A stretch of DNA of 7,321 bases from Desulfobacteraceae bacterium (GTDB taxonomy: Bacteria > Desulfobacterota > DSM-4660 > Desulfatiglandales > Desulfatiglandaceae): the NCBI GenBank assembly GCA_030632525.1, contig DAOVUP010000066.1:1-7321 (forward strand), given 5' to 3'. The position numbers and the translations under genes are program-made. Shown here in pieces: positions 1-6,318 of this stretch; the stretch's first letter is position 1, and the number at the start of each line of letters is the position of its first letter. The notes beneath the pieces are model-generated. The model made no database searches and was not told the DNA's origin. It was given only the letters and a program-made list of their open reading frames with translations.

Positions 1-66
1 CAAACACTGAATAATTCCAGGGAAAATGTCAAGGAGATAGAGATTCATTTGAAAAATCTCCTTCGA

Positions 67-95
67 TTGACAGAGCGAGGTGCTTTTCGTATAGT
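67..95 (+). promoter_or_regulatory. Near-consensus sigma-70 promoter for the nitrilase-dehydratase unit
   Basis: A perfect -35 hexamer TTGACA (67-72) is followed, after a 17-bp spacer, by a -10 hexamer TATAGT (90-95). Together they match the consensus at 11 of 12 positions with ideal spacing. Transcription would start near 102, leaving a leader of about 43 nt before the TTG at 145. The promoter lies inside the longest open reading frame around the nitrilase (TTG at 49), which argues against that upstream start. I saw no clear operator palindrome around it, so regulation cannot be read from the sequence. Confidence 0.7.
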
Positions 96-133
96 GAATT
101 GTAAACATGAAACAGGGAACTCTTGCAGAAAAA

Positions 134-138
134 GGGAG
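134..138 (+). promoter_or_regulatory. Ribosome binding site that fixes the nitrilase start
   Basis: GGGAG sits 6 nt upstream of the TTG at 145, inside a purine-rich AAAGGGAGATAAAG stretch. The alternative TTG at 49 has an AAGGAG at 31-36, but 12 nt away, and it would place the strong promoter at 67-95 within the gene. Confidence 0.6.
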
Positions 139-144
139 ATAAAG

Positions 145-1128
145 TTGACAGGCAAAAAAGATGAGACATTTAGGGCGGCGGCAGTTCAGCTTGCGCCTGT
201 ACTTTTCGACCGTGACGGCAGTACCGAAAAAATATTAAAATCCATTGAAAAATGCGGCCACGAGGGGATCAGACTGGCTGTTTTCCCTGAGACATTTATC
301 CCGAATTATCCCTATTTCGCATGGGTAAAACCTCCGGCGGTTATCGCCGAACTTCACGGTAGACTTTATGAACAGGCGGTGGAAGTCCCAGGGCCGGTTA
401 CAGAGGCAGTAGGAAAGGCCGCGAAAGCCTCTGGTACGGTAGTGGTTCTCGGTGTGAATGAAAGGGAGGGGGGAAGTCTTTACAACACCCAGCTCATATT
501 TGATACCGATGGCGCCCTTCTCGGAAAGAGGCGCAAGATAATGCCAACATTCCATGAACGGATGATCTGGGGATGGGGAGACGGGAGCGGGTTAAGGGTT
601 TTTGAAACGGCCGTTGGCCGCGTTGGGGCCCTGATCTGCTGGGAACATTATATGCCCCTTGCACGGTACGCGTTGATGACCCAGGGGGAAGAGATTCACT
701 GCTCCCATTTCCCCGGTTCTTTCGCAGGTGACTCCATGTCACAACAGATGGACGCGGCCATACGCCATCATGCCATGGAATCGGGGGCCTTTGTCATCAA
801 TTCCACGGGATGGCTGACCGACAGACAGAGGGCTGAGATCACTTCTTCGGATGAATCGCTCTCGAAATTTGTAAGAGGAGGAATCTGCACGGGTATTGTG
901 GCGCCCTACGGGCTCTATTTAGCCGGGCCTCTGCCGGAAGGCGAGGGTATGGCCGTTGCAGAAATCGACCTGAAGACCATTATTCGACAAAAGAATGTGC
1001 TTGATACCATCGGCCATTACTCCAGGACGGATATCCTAAGACTAAAGATAGATCGGTCTATCCGGCCGGTGGAAGAAGAAATGGCCCCGCACCTTCAGGA
1101 AATATTGGAAGGGCCTGAGCAGGATTAA
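145..1128 (+). CDS. Nitrilase, Nit6803-like carbon-nitrogen hydrolase
   Basis: Hydrolyses a nitrile R-CN to the carboxylic acid and ammonia, in the cytoplasm; the natural substrate is not known. The 327-residue product from TTG145 has the Glu-Lys-Cys triad of the family: E49 in FPETFIPNYP, K131 in KRRKIMPTFHERMIWG, and C165 in GALICWEHYMPLARYA. Other nitrilase-branch marks are GVNERE followed by YNTQLIFD, the WGDGSG loop, GEEIHCSHFPGS, and IGHYSR near the C-terminus. From memory, the closest well-studied relative is Synechocystis Nit6803, of the clade found in Nit1C gene clusters; the match runs nearly end to end and the length is normal (about 330-350). CWEHY and HCSHFPGS favour a true nitrilase over an amidase. 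The start at 145 rests on the family N-terminus (FRAAAVQLAP begins a few residues in), the ribosome binding site and the promoter. The stop is 59 bp before an AbfD-type gene, with no terminator between, so co-transcription is likely. Nothing looks truncated. Confidence 0.95.
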   Translation: MTGKKDETFRAAAVQLAPVLFDRDGSTEKILKSIEKCGHEGIRLAVFPETFIPNYPYFAWVKPPAVIAELHGRLYEQAVEVPGPVTEAVGKAAKASGTVVVLGVNEREGGSLYNTQLIFDTDGALLGKRRKIMPTFHERMIWGWGDGSGLRVFETAVGRVGALICWEHYMPLARYALMTQGEEIHCSHFPGSFAGDSMSQQMDAAIRHHAMESGAFVINSTGWLTDRQRAEITSSDESLSKFVRGGICTGIVAPYGLYLAGPLPEGEGMAVAEIDLKTIIRQKNVLDTIGHYSRTDILRLKIDRSIRPVEEEMAPHLQEILEGPEQD

Positions 1129-1184
1129 GCGGAATTGCGAATCAAGGAATTAAGAGATTAAGATATTGAAGGATTAAGGAGGTG
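1129..1184 (+). repeat. Degenerate 8-bp periodic repeat in the nitrilase-dehydratase gap
   Basis: Cut into octamers from 1129, the gap reads GCGGAATT, GCGAATCA, AGGAATTA, AGAGATTA, AGATATTG, AAGGATTA, AGGAGGTG. ATTAAG recurs at 1149, 1157 and 1173, exactly 8 and 16 bp apart. The units are too diverged to be certain of a common origin; a purine/AT-rich composition could produce the same look. The last unit merges into the Shine-Dalgarno of the next gene. Confidence 0.4.
1176..1182 (+). promoter_or_regulatory. Strong Shine-Dalgarno of the AbfD-type gene
   Basis: AAGGAGG, a full anti-16S match, lies 5 nt before the ATG at 1188. This selects 1188 over the GTG at 1182, which overlaps the motif itself, and over the ATG at 1197. 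Confidence 0.75.
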
Positions 1185-1187
1185 CAC

Positions 1188-2633
1188 ATGGCGTTAATGA
1201 CTAAGGAGGCATATCTGTCGAGCCTCAGAAAGCTTGATCACCGGGTATTTATTCAGGGAGAAAGGGTTGAAAACGTACCGGATCATCCCATATCAAGACC
1301 ACCTGCCATGGCTTTGGCCGAGATTTATCAGCAGGCCGGACAGGAGGACATGAAACCGTTGTTCACGGCACAGTCTCACCTCACAGGGGAAACAATAAAC
1401 CGGTTTACACATATCCAGCAGAGCGTAGAGGATCTCACAAAAAAAATCCTCATGCTGAGAGAGATGGGTAGAAAAACTGCCTGCTGTTTCCAGCGTTGTG
1501 CGGGTCTGGACTGTATGAATACCGTCTATGCCATTACCTATGATATGGATCAGGAACTCGGAACCCGATATCATAATCGCTTTGTAGATTTCATGAAATA
1601 TATCCAGTCAAATGATCTCGTGCCCGCGGCCTGCATGACAGACACAAAAGGGGACCGAAGCCTCCCCCCTTCAGAACAGGAGGATCCTGATCAGTACATG
1701 CATATTGTTGGAGAGAAAAACGGGGGCATCATAGTTCGCGGGGCAAAACTGCATATTACCGGTGCAGTAAATTCACATGAACTGATCGTCGTTCCCACAA
1801 GGGCATTGAGGGAAGAGGATGCAGAATACGCTGTTTCCTTTGCGGTACCTGCGGATACTAAAGGGGTTACTTTCATATACGGCCGTCAGCCATCAGATAC
1901 AAGACGTCTTGAAGATGGCCGATCAGACGTTGGCAACCTCTATTACGGTGGCTGTGAAGCCATGGTGGCCTTTGACGATGTTTTTGTGCCGGAAGAAAGG
2001 GTATTCATGAAAGGAGAATATCCGATGGCCGGGCGGCTTGTGGAACTTTTTGCGGCCCACCACAGGGCCAGTTATGGGGGGTGCAAGGTGGGGGTAGGCG
2101 ATGTTCTCATCGGGGCAACAGCGGCCATAGCCGAGGCCCACGGCACGGAGAAAGCCTCCCATATCAAGGATAAGATAGCTGAGATGATCCACCTCAATGA
2201 GACGCTGCATGCAGGGGCCTTGGCCAGTACAGGGAAAGGTTTCCCCACACCAAGCGGCGCCTATGCAGTGGACCCCCTCTTAGCTAATGTGTGCAAACTC
2301 AACATCACCCGCTTTCCATTTGAGATATCCCGATTAGCCCAGGATATAACCGGTGGTATTTTAGTTACCATGCCTTCACTAAAAGACCAGGAGAACCCCG
2401 AAATAGGACCATATATGAAGAAGTATCTGGGAGGCGTGAAGGGCGTGGATAGTGAAAAACGGATACGAATACTCCGTCTTATTGAAAATATTACTTTAGG
2501 AACCGGTGCGGTGTCATATTTAACGGAATCGATTCATGGAGCCGGCTCTCCCCAGGCCCAAAAAATCATGATCACACGATTGGCCGACATTGAGTCTGCC
2601 AAGGCCTGCGCCTATAAGTTGTGCGGAGTTTGA
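1188..2633 (+). CDS. abfD: 4-Hydroxybutyryl-CoA dehydratase / vinylacetyl-CoA isomerase family (AbfD-type)
   Basis: Flavin and [4Fe-4S] enzyme of the 4-hydroxyphenylacetate 3-hydroxylase fold. The family prototype dehydrates 4-hydroxybutyryl-CoA to crotonyl-CoA by a ketyl-radical route and isomerises vinylacetyl-CoA; it is a cytoplasmic, oxygen-sensitive homotetramer. The product has 481 residues, the usual length (about 490). The four cluster ligands of the Clostridium aminobutyricum enzyme (C99, C103, H292, C299) appear as C100 and C104 in CCFQRC, and H292 and C299 in HHRASYGGCK. Y296, K300 and E257 (GGCEAMVAFDD), implicated in catalysis, are also present, as is a Thr in HITGAVNSHE. The C-terminal TESIHGAGSPQAQ carries the conserved Glu. 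The N-terminal MTKEAYLSSLRKL matches the prototype start. It follows a nitrilase by 59 bp, probably as one operon. Anaerobes often carry several AbfD paralogues, so the family call is firm but 4-hydroxybutyryl-CoA as substrate is only likely. The symbol marks the family, not proven function. Confidence 0.92.
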   Translation: MALMTKEAYLSSLRKLDHRVFIQGERVENVPDHPISRPPAMALAEIYQQAGQEDMKPLFTAQSHLTGETINRFTHIQQSVEDLTKKILMLREMGRKTACCFQRCAGLDCMNTVYAITYDMDQELGTRYHNRFVDFMKYIQSNDLVPAACMTDTKGDRSLPPSEQEDPDQYMHIVGEKNGGIIVRGAKLHITGAVNSHELIVVPTRALREEDAEYAVSFAVPADTKGVTFIYGRQPSDTRRLEDGRSDVGNLYYGGCEAMVAFDDVFVPEERVFMKGEYPMAGRLVELFAAHHRASYGGCKVGVGDVLIGATAAIAEAHGTEKASHIKDKIAEMIHLNETLHAGALASTGKGFPTPSGAYAVDPLLANVCKLNITRFPFEISRLAQDITGGILVTMPSLKDQENPEIGPYMKKYLGGVKGVDSEKRIRILRLIENITLGTGAVSYLTESIHGAGSPQAQKIMITRLADIESAKACAYKLCGV

Positions 2634-2697
2634 TTCTAATCTAACCCTGTCCCCCCGATGGTCAGAGACCTTTGAAAAGAGTCGAAACTTGATGGTC

Positions 2698-2813
2698 TCG
2701 TAAAAAGTCTTCAAGGTCGTCACTCCCGCGAACGCGGGAGTCCAGAAATGATTGATTTCCCTGGAGTCCCGCGTTCGCGGGAATGACAAAAACAGGTCAG
2801 TGACTTTTTACGA
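2698..2813. mobile_element. MITE-like palindromic element, non-autonomous
   Basis: The element is bounded by perfect 12-bp terminal inverted repeats: TCGTAAAAAGTC (2698-2709) and GACTTTTTACGA (2802-2813). Inside are two inverted copies of a 27-bp GC-rich palindrome. Total length is 116 bp and there is no plausible coding content. No clear target-site duplication is visible: the flanks read GATGGTC on the left and ATTTGTC on the right. Similar short TCGTAAAAAGTC-ended palindromes with CCCGCG-type cores recur, to my recollection, in deltaproteobacterial genomes; the copy number in this genome cannot be judged from one window. The transcript could fold into a long hairpin and limit read-through from the dehydratase gene. 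Confidence 0.7.
2719..2787. repeat. Inverted pair of 27-bp palindromic repeats inside the MITE-like element
   Basis: The left copy (2719-2745, GTCACTCCCGCGAACGC and on to CCAG) and the reverse complement of the right copy (2761-2787) agree at 25 of 27 positions; they differ only at the fifth and twenty-second bases. A 15-bp AT-rich spacer separates them. Each copy is itself a near-palindrome (TCCCGCG AA CGCGGGA on the left), so the DNA or RNA could form either two small hairpins or one long stem. Confidence 0.8.
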
Positions 2814-2851
2814 ATTTGTCAAACTTAGAGAAAGGCTCGTTCTTTAAATCT

Positions 2852-3976
2852 ATGGCAACTGACATGGAACTTAATCGAATAGCTGGTCAGGATTACTCCG
2901 GGATTATTCTTGCCGGCGATTTCAGCCGAGAGCTAAAAGACCGTGTGGCAGACTGTATTGCCAGATTCCGTTCGTTTGAAGAAATCGGAAATCCGGCGTT
3001 TGCATATCTGTCTGCATGGTGGGAGCATAAAGAGCCGATTTGGTATGAGTTTATCAGTGACCGCTTTGTCAACCTTCTTGGATGTAAAACCGAAACGGTT
3101 GCTGATTTTTTGAGAAACAAGATTCTAGAGCACCGCGAGTACAAGTATATGGACGGCAAGGCTTCCATTGCACAGGAGATCATTGATCGGCGCGAACTGG
3201 ATCTCTCCAAAGTGGCTATGCGGGAAGCAGTAGAAAAACTGGGTACGGTTGAAGCTGTTTATAAAGTCGCACTTGATGATGGCCAAAACATATGGGTAAA
3301 AGATCAAGCTGTCATTGAATCTTACACAGAAGACAGCATCATCCTTTCACTCGGCTGTCTGACGGTCGTCTCTAAAGAAATGGAGGCTGAAGAAGAACTA
3401 AACCTGGCACAAAAGGAACTGACCAGATACAGAGATCATCTTGAGGATCTGGTGAAAGAAAGAAATGTCGAGTTGATGAAAACCAATACGCAGTTAAATA
3501 GGGAAATCCATGAACGTAAAGCGGCAGAAGCATCCCTGATGGAGCAATCGCAGCATTTAGAAGAAGTTAATACCGCTCTAAAGGTCCTTTTGAAGCAGCG
3601 GGAAGGCGACAAAAAAGCGCTCGAAGAGGTGGTGGTGTCAAATATAAGAGAATTGATCAATCCCTATATTGAAAAACTCGCGAAGTGCAGCTTAGGAGAA
3701 AACCAAAGGACACTTCTCGGTATCCTGGAATCCAATTTGAACAATATCGTATCCCCTTTCATCAATAACATTTCATCAAAAATTCTAAATTTCACCCCTA
3801 TGGAAATCAAGATTGCCAATCTCGTCAGAGAGGGAAAGACAAATAAAGAAATCGCAGATGTGTTGTTTCTCTCAGTCAACACTGTCTTGGTTCACCGTCA
3901 TCATATCCGGACCAAACTTGGTATAAAAAATAAAAAAACCAACCTGAGATCCCATCTATTGAGCCTCAATAATTAG
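2852..3976 (+). CDS. Sensor-coiled-coil-LuxR family transcriptional regulator
   Basis: Predicted cytoplasmic DNA-binding regulator of 374 residues. The C-terminal part (about 312-374) is a LuxR/GerE-type helix-turn-helix: LNFTPMEIKIANLVREGKTN, KEIADVLFLSVNTV as scaffold and recognition helices, then HHIRTKLGI. Before it lies a long charged coiled coil (about 176-258, with DLVKERNVEL and IHERKAAEAS, as in sensor-kinase linkers). The N-terminal 170 residues probably form a PAS-like sensory region (AFAYLSAWWEHKEPIWYEFI, then SDRFVNLLGC), but no ligand motif is recognisable. There is no receiver domain, no kinase domain and no membrane segment, so this looks like a one-component regulator. The signal and targets are unknown; the genes that follow are obvious candidates. 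The start is uncertain: ATG2852 and TTG2816 (12 residues longer, two bases after the repeat element ends) both lack a Shine-Dalgarno. I chose the ATG. Confidence 0.88.
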   Translation: MATDMELNRIAGQDYSGIILAGDFSRELKDRVADCIARFRSFEEIGNPAFAYLSAWWEHKEPIWYEFISDRFVNLLGCKTETVADFLRNKILEHREYKYMDGKASIAQEIIDRRELDLSKVAMREAVEKLGTVEAVYKVALDDGQNIWVKDQAVIESYTEDSIILSLGCLTVVSKEMEAEEELNLAQKELTRYRDHLEDLVKERNVELMKTNTQLNREIHERKAAEASLMEQSQHLEEVNTALKVLLKQREGDKKALEEVVVSNIRELINPYIEKLAKCSLGENQRTLLGILESNLNNIVSPFINNISSKILNFTPMEIKIANLVREGKTNKEIADVLFLSVNTVLVHRHHIRTKLGIKNKKTNLRSHLLSLNN

Positions 3977-4004
3977 TTAGTTTTACTAACTATAATCTAA
4001 CTAT
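3974..4004 (+). promoter_or_regulatory. AT-rich palindrome with iterated half-sites and a -10-like box
   Basis: TAGTTAGT (3974-3981) and ACTAACTA (3985-3992) form a perfect 8-bp inverted repeat with a 3-nt loop, beginning on the stop codon of the LuxR gene. CTAACTAT at 3986-3993 recurs at 3997-4004, 11 bp on, about one helical turn. A perfect TATAAT (3991-3996) lies across the repeats, but no good -35 hexamer is found 16-18 bp upstream. No T-run follows, so a rho-independent terminator is less likely than an operator-promoter for the next gene. Confidence 0.4.
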
Positions 4005-4090
4005 TATATAAACTTGATTTCATTATAAGAATATGCAATCATACTGTTGGACAAGAATCAGTTTACGATCGGATCAATGTTTGAAAATCC

Positions 4091-4095
4091 GAGGA
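4091..4095 (+). promoter_or_regulatory. Ribosome binding site that fixes the PilZ protein start
   Basis: GAGGA is followed 9 nt later by the ATG at 4105. The upstream in-frame ATG at 4033 has only AT-rich sequence before it and no Shine-Dalgarno. Confidence 0.55.
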
Positions 4096-4104
4096 TCGAA
4101 AAAA

Positions 4105-6267
4105 ATGGAAAGCAATAAGCGCATAAGGGTTGTTAAAAAAAAGAATAACTCCTTGCGACTTTCTTCTTACACCCAACAAGAGGAAAGGGGCGTGCTTTCG
4201 AGAAAAGATGTTTCCACGGAGCCTGTTTCAGGAAAAAAATACGCCCTCCCTCCCTGGTTGTTCCAGCATGAAGAGCTCGTTCATGCCTTGGAGAATGCCA
4301 AGATAATCGATAAAAAATCCCTGACGAACACACTTAATCATATACATTTTATGGACGGACACCTCCTTGTCCAGCTGCGCCATCCCAAATATGATGACAC
4401 CGTACTTGTAAAAATCAGACCTGATCCATGTCTTAGTGCTGAACTGACCTGCCATTTTACGGATGAACACCTGACGGGGATAAAACTCAAAAGCTATAAA
4501 TTTCTCCACCTTATCATCGACGATGGACAATCAGTGATACTTGCACCAGCCATCTTAAACTGGATGGATAAAGAAAGTTTTTCTGTTCAGTTACCGCAAG
4601 AAAGCTATTTAGTTGACCAACGCCAGGCAAGGAGGCATTCCTCTCAAGGAGTGGAGTTAGAGTTGGTACAGGGGGGGCTTTTGATCAAAGGAGAATTATT
4701 GGATTTCAGTCCCAAAGGGTTCCGCGTCAGAGTGAGTCATGCCTCTTCGGCTACCTTTGACTGGTCAACAGGTTCGGATCTGTTGACCATGGTTAATTTG
4801 CGGAGAGGCACCCAAGTCTTGTTCTCCGGCCTTTGTTCCTGTATTCGTCACGATGAAAGCCCATCATCAACAGAGGTTGTGCTGTCACCTTCCGACAATC
4901 AGGTCAAACGATCTGAGAAAAACGAGGTCAGAAACCCTGCGCAGAATATTTCACCGACACTTCTTATCATTTTTGAGCATCCCTTTTTTGAGAAAATGAT
5001 ACAACTCGAGGTTGCTGATATTTCTACTTCAGGTTTTTCTGTATATGAAGAGGTAGATAAGGGAGTTCTGATGCAGGGGATGATCATCTCTGATCTAACG
5101 ATCGAGTTTGCAGGTGCCATAAAAATGGGGTGCTCTACCCAGGTAATCGGCCGCTTTGAAAAAGATGAGAGCACAGTCCGCTGCGACTTTGCCATTCTCG
5201 ACATGGAGATCAATGCTTATAGCCAGTTGTCCCATATATTAGCCAATGCCTTAGACCCTCATGCCCATATCTCTAATAAGATTGATATGGACGCGCTCTG
5301 GGAGTTTTTCTTTGAATCAGGCTTCATCTATCCCGAAAAATACGAGATCCTCAAGAGCAGCCGTAAGTGTTTTAAGGAGACTTACTCAAACCTTTATCAG
5401 GATAATCCTGAAATTTCCAAGCATTTCACTTATCAGAAAAACGGGCGGATATATGGTCATATCTCAATGGTCAGGGCCTATGAACGAGCCTGGATGATTC
5501 ATCACCATGCCGCAAGAAGTGTGGAAGGCAGACGAGCAGGGTTCGCGGTATTGAAACAAATTATGCTCTATTTAAATGATATACATAGACTGCCCTCCGC
5601 CAAAATGGATTACGTGACAAGCTATTTCCGTCCGGAGAATAAGTTCCCTGACCGTGTTTTTGGCGGTTTTGCCAGGGAGCTTGGGAACCCCCAGGGTTGC
5701 TCCATGGACCTCTTCTCCTATCTTCTATACACAAGGCTAACTGTTGATACCAGGCTCCCGGAGGGATGGACCCTTACAGAATGTTCGCAGCTTGAATTTT
5801 GGGAGTTGAATCGCTTCTATAGCAATTATTCGGGTGGACTGCTTATGGATGCCATGGGTTTTGGGCAAAATAATCTTCAGGAGGAATCACTGAAAGAAGT
5901 TTATGGCCGCTACGGTTTCTCGCGGGAATGTATGGTATATTCCCTGAAGCATGAGGAAGAGCTGTATGCTATTCTGATTGTCGATCAGTCAGACCTGGGG
6001 TTTAATCTTTCGGAGCTGTTAAACGGAATCAAGATCGTGGTGACCAATCCTGACAGCCTTGGCTGGAATGTGCTGTCCATCGCCATTGCACAATTGGCAC
6101 GCTACTTTGATATGGAGAAGATCCCTGTCTTATGTTATCCTTTCGAGTATGTTGAGGCCAAAGGCGTGCCTTGTGAAAAGCAATACCAGGCGTGGGTTCT
6201 GAATGTCCGATATGGAAACGAATATATGGAATATATGCGCAAGAAATTCAAATTAATCTACAGATGA
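4105..6267 (+). CDS. PilZ-domain (c-di-GMP effector) protein fused to a GNAT-like acyltransferase region
   Basis: Large soluble protein, 720 residues from ATG4105, with no signal peptide or membrane helix. Residues about 45-165 resemble the N-terminal domain that precedes PilZ in YcgR-type proteins. PilZ domain 1 has the full c-di-GMP signature: R173-x-x-x-R177 (RQARR) and D200-F-S202-P-K-G205. A second PilZ-like unit (about 280-375) keeps D305-I-S307-T-S-G310 but lacks the RxxxR arm, so it probably does not bind the ligand. Residues 405-720 look like one or two GNAT-type N-acyltransferase folds: R476-x-x-G479-x-A481 fits the acyl-CoA loop motif R/QxxGxG/A, after strands with GHISMVRAYERAWMIHH. 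A second, weaker unit (about 555-720) begins near LPEGWTLTECSQLEFWELNR. By inference, c-di-GMP binding switches acyl transfer to an unknown acceptor. It lies 128 bp after the LuxR gene and 51 bp before a radical SAM gene. The PilZ call is firm; the acyltransferase call is moderate. Confidence 0.82.
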   Translation: MESNKRIRVVKKKNNSLRLSSYTQQEERGVLSRKDVSTEPVSGKKYALPPWLFQHEELVHALENAKIIDKKSLTNTLNHIHFMDGHLLVQLRHPKYDDTVLVKIRPDPCLSAELTCHFTDEHLTGIKLKSYKFLHLIIDDGQSVILAPAILNWMDKESFSVQLPQESYLVDQRQARRHSSQGVELELVQGGLLIKGELLDFSPKGFRVRVSHASSATFDWSTGSDLLTMVNLRRGTQVLFSGLCSCIRHDESPSSTEVVLSPSDNQVKRSEKNEVRNPAQNISPTLLIIFEHPFFEKMIQLEVADISTSGFSVYEEVDKGVLMQGMIISDLTIEFAGAIKMGCSTQVIGRFEKDESTVRCDFAILDMEINAYSQLSHILANALDPHAHISNKIDMDALWEFFFESGFIYPEKYEILKSSRKCFKETYSNLYQDNPEISKHFTYQKNGRIYGHISMVRAYERAWMIHHHAARSVEGRRAGFAVLKQIMLYLNDIHRLPSAKMDYVTSYFRPENKFPDRVFGGFARELGNPQGCSMDLFSYLLYTRLTVDTRLPEGWTLTECSQLEFWELNRFYSNYSGGLLMDAMGFGQNNLQEESLKEVYGRYGFSRECMVYSLKHEEELYAILIVDQSDLGFNLSELLNGIKIVVTNPDSLGWNVLSIAIAQLARYFDMEKIPVLCYPFEYVEAKGVPCEKQYQAWVLNVRYGNEYMEYMRKKFKLIYR

Positions 6268-6318
6268 GAAACAAAGAGCCCTGTTCCAACACCCCCCCTA
6301 ATAGGAATAATTTGAGAG

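Noticed and set aside
49..144. N-terminal extension of the nitrilase from TTG49
   Set aside because: It contains a near-consensus promoter, does not resemble any nitrilase N-terminus, and TTG145 has a better placed ribosome binding site.
2634..2697. Rho-independent terminator directly after the dehydratase gene (GGTC-AGA-GACC near 2660)
   Set aside because: The stem is only four base pairs and no T-run follows.
2719..2787. CRISPR-like repeat pair
   Set aside because: There are only two copies, in inverted rather than direct orientation, with a 15-bp spacer and matching terminal repeats outside. This is a palindromic element, not an array.
2520..2789. Minus-strand reading frame of 89 codons across the repeat element (with a WTPAFAGVT-like peptide)
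   Set aside because: It is the translation of the palindromic repeat plus the antisense of the dehydratase 3' end. Such peptides are a known spurious product of this kind of repeat, and there is no ribosome site.
4033..4104. 24-residue N-terminal extension of the PilZ protein from ATG4033
   Set aside because: There is no Shine-Dalgarno upstream, whereas ATG4105 has GAGGA at good spacing.
4135..4142. Run of eight A within the start-proximal PilZ coding sequence, as a phase-variation tract (also seven A at 4099-4105)
   Set aside because: It is short and encodes a lysine-rich stretch in an AT-rich context; the frame is intact and there is no sign of variation.
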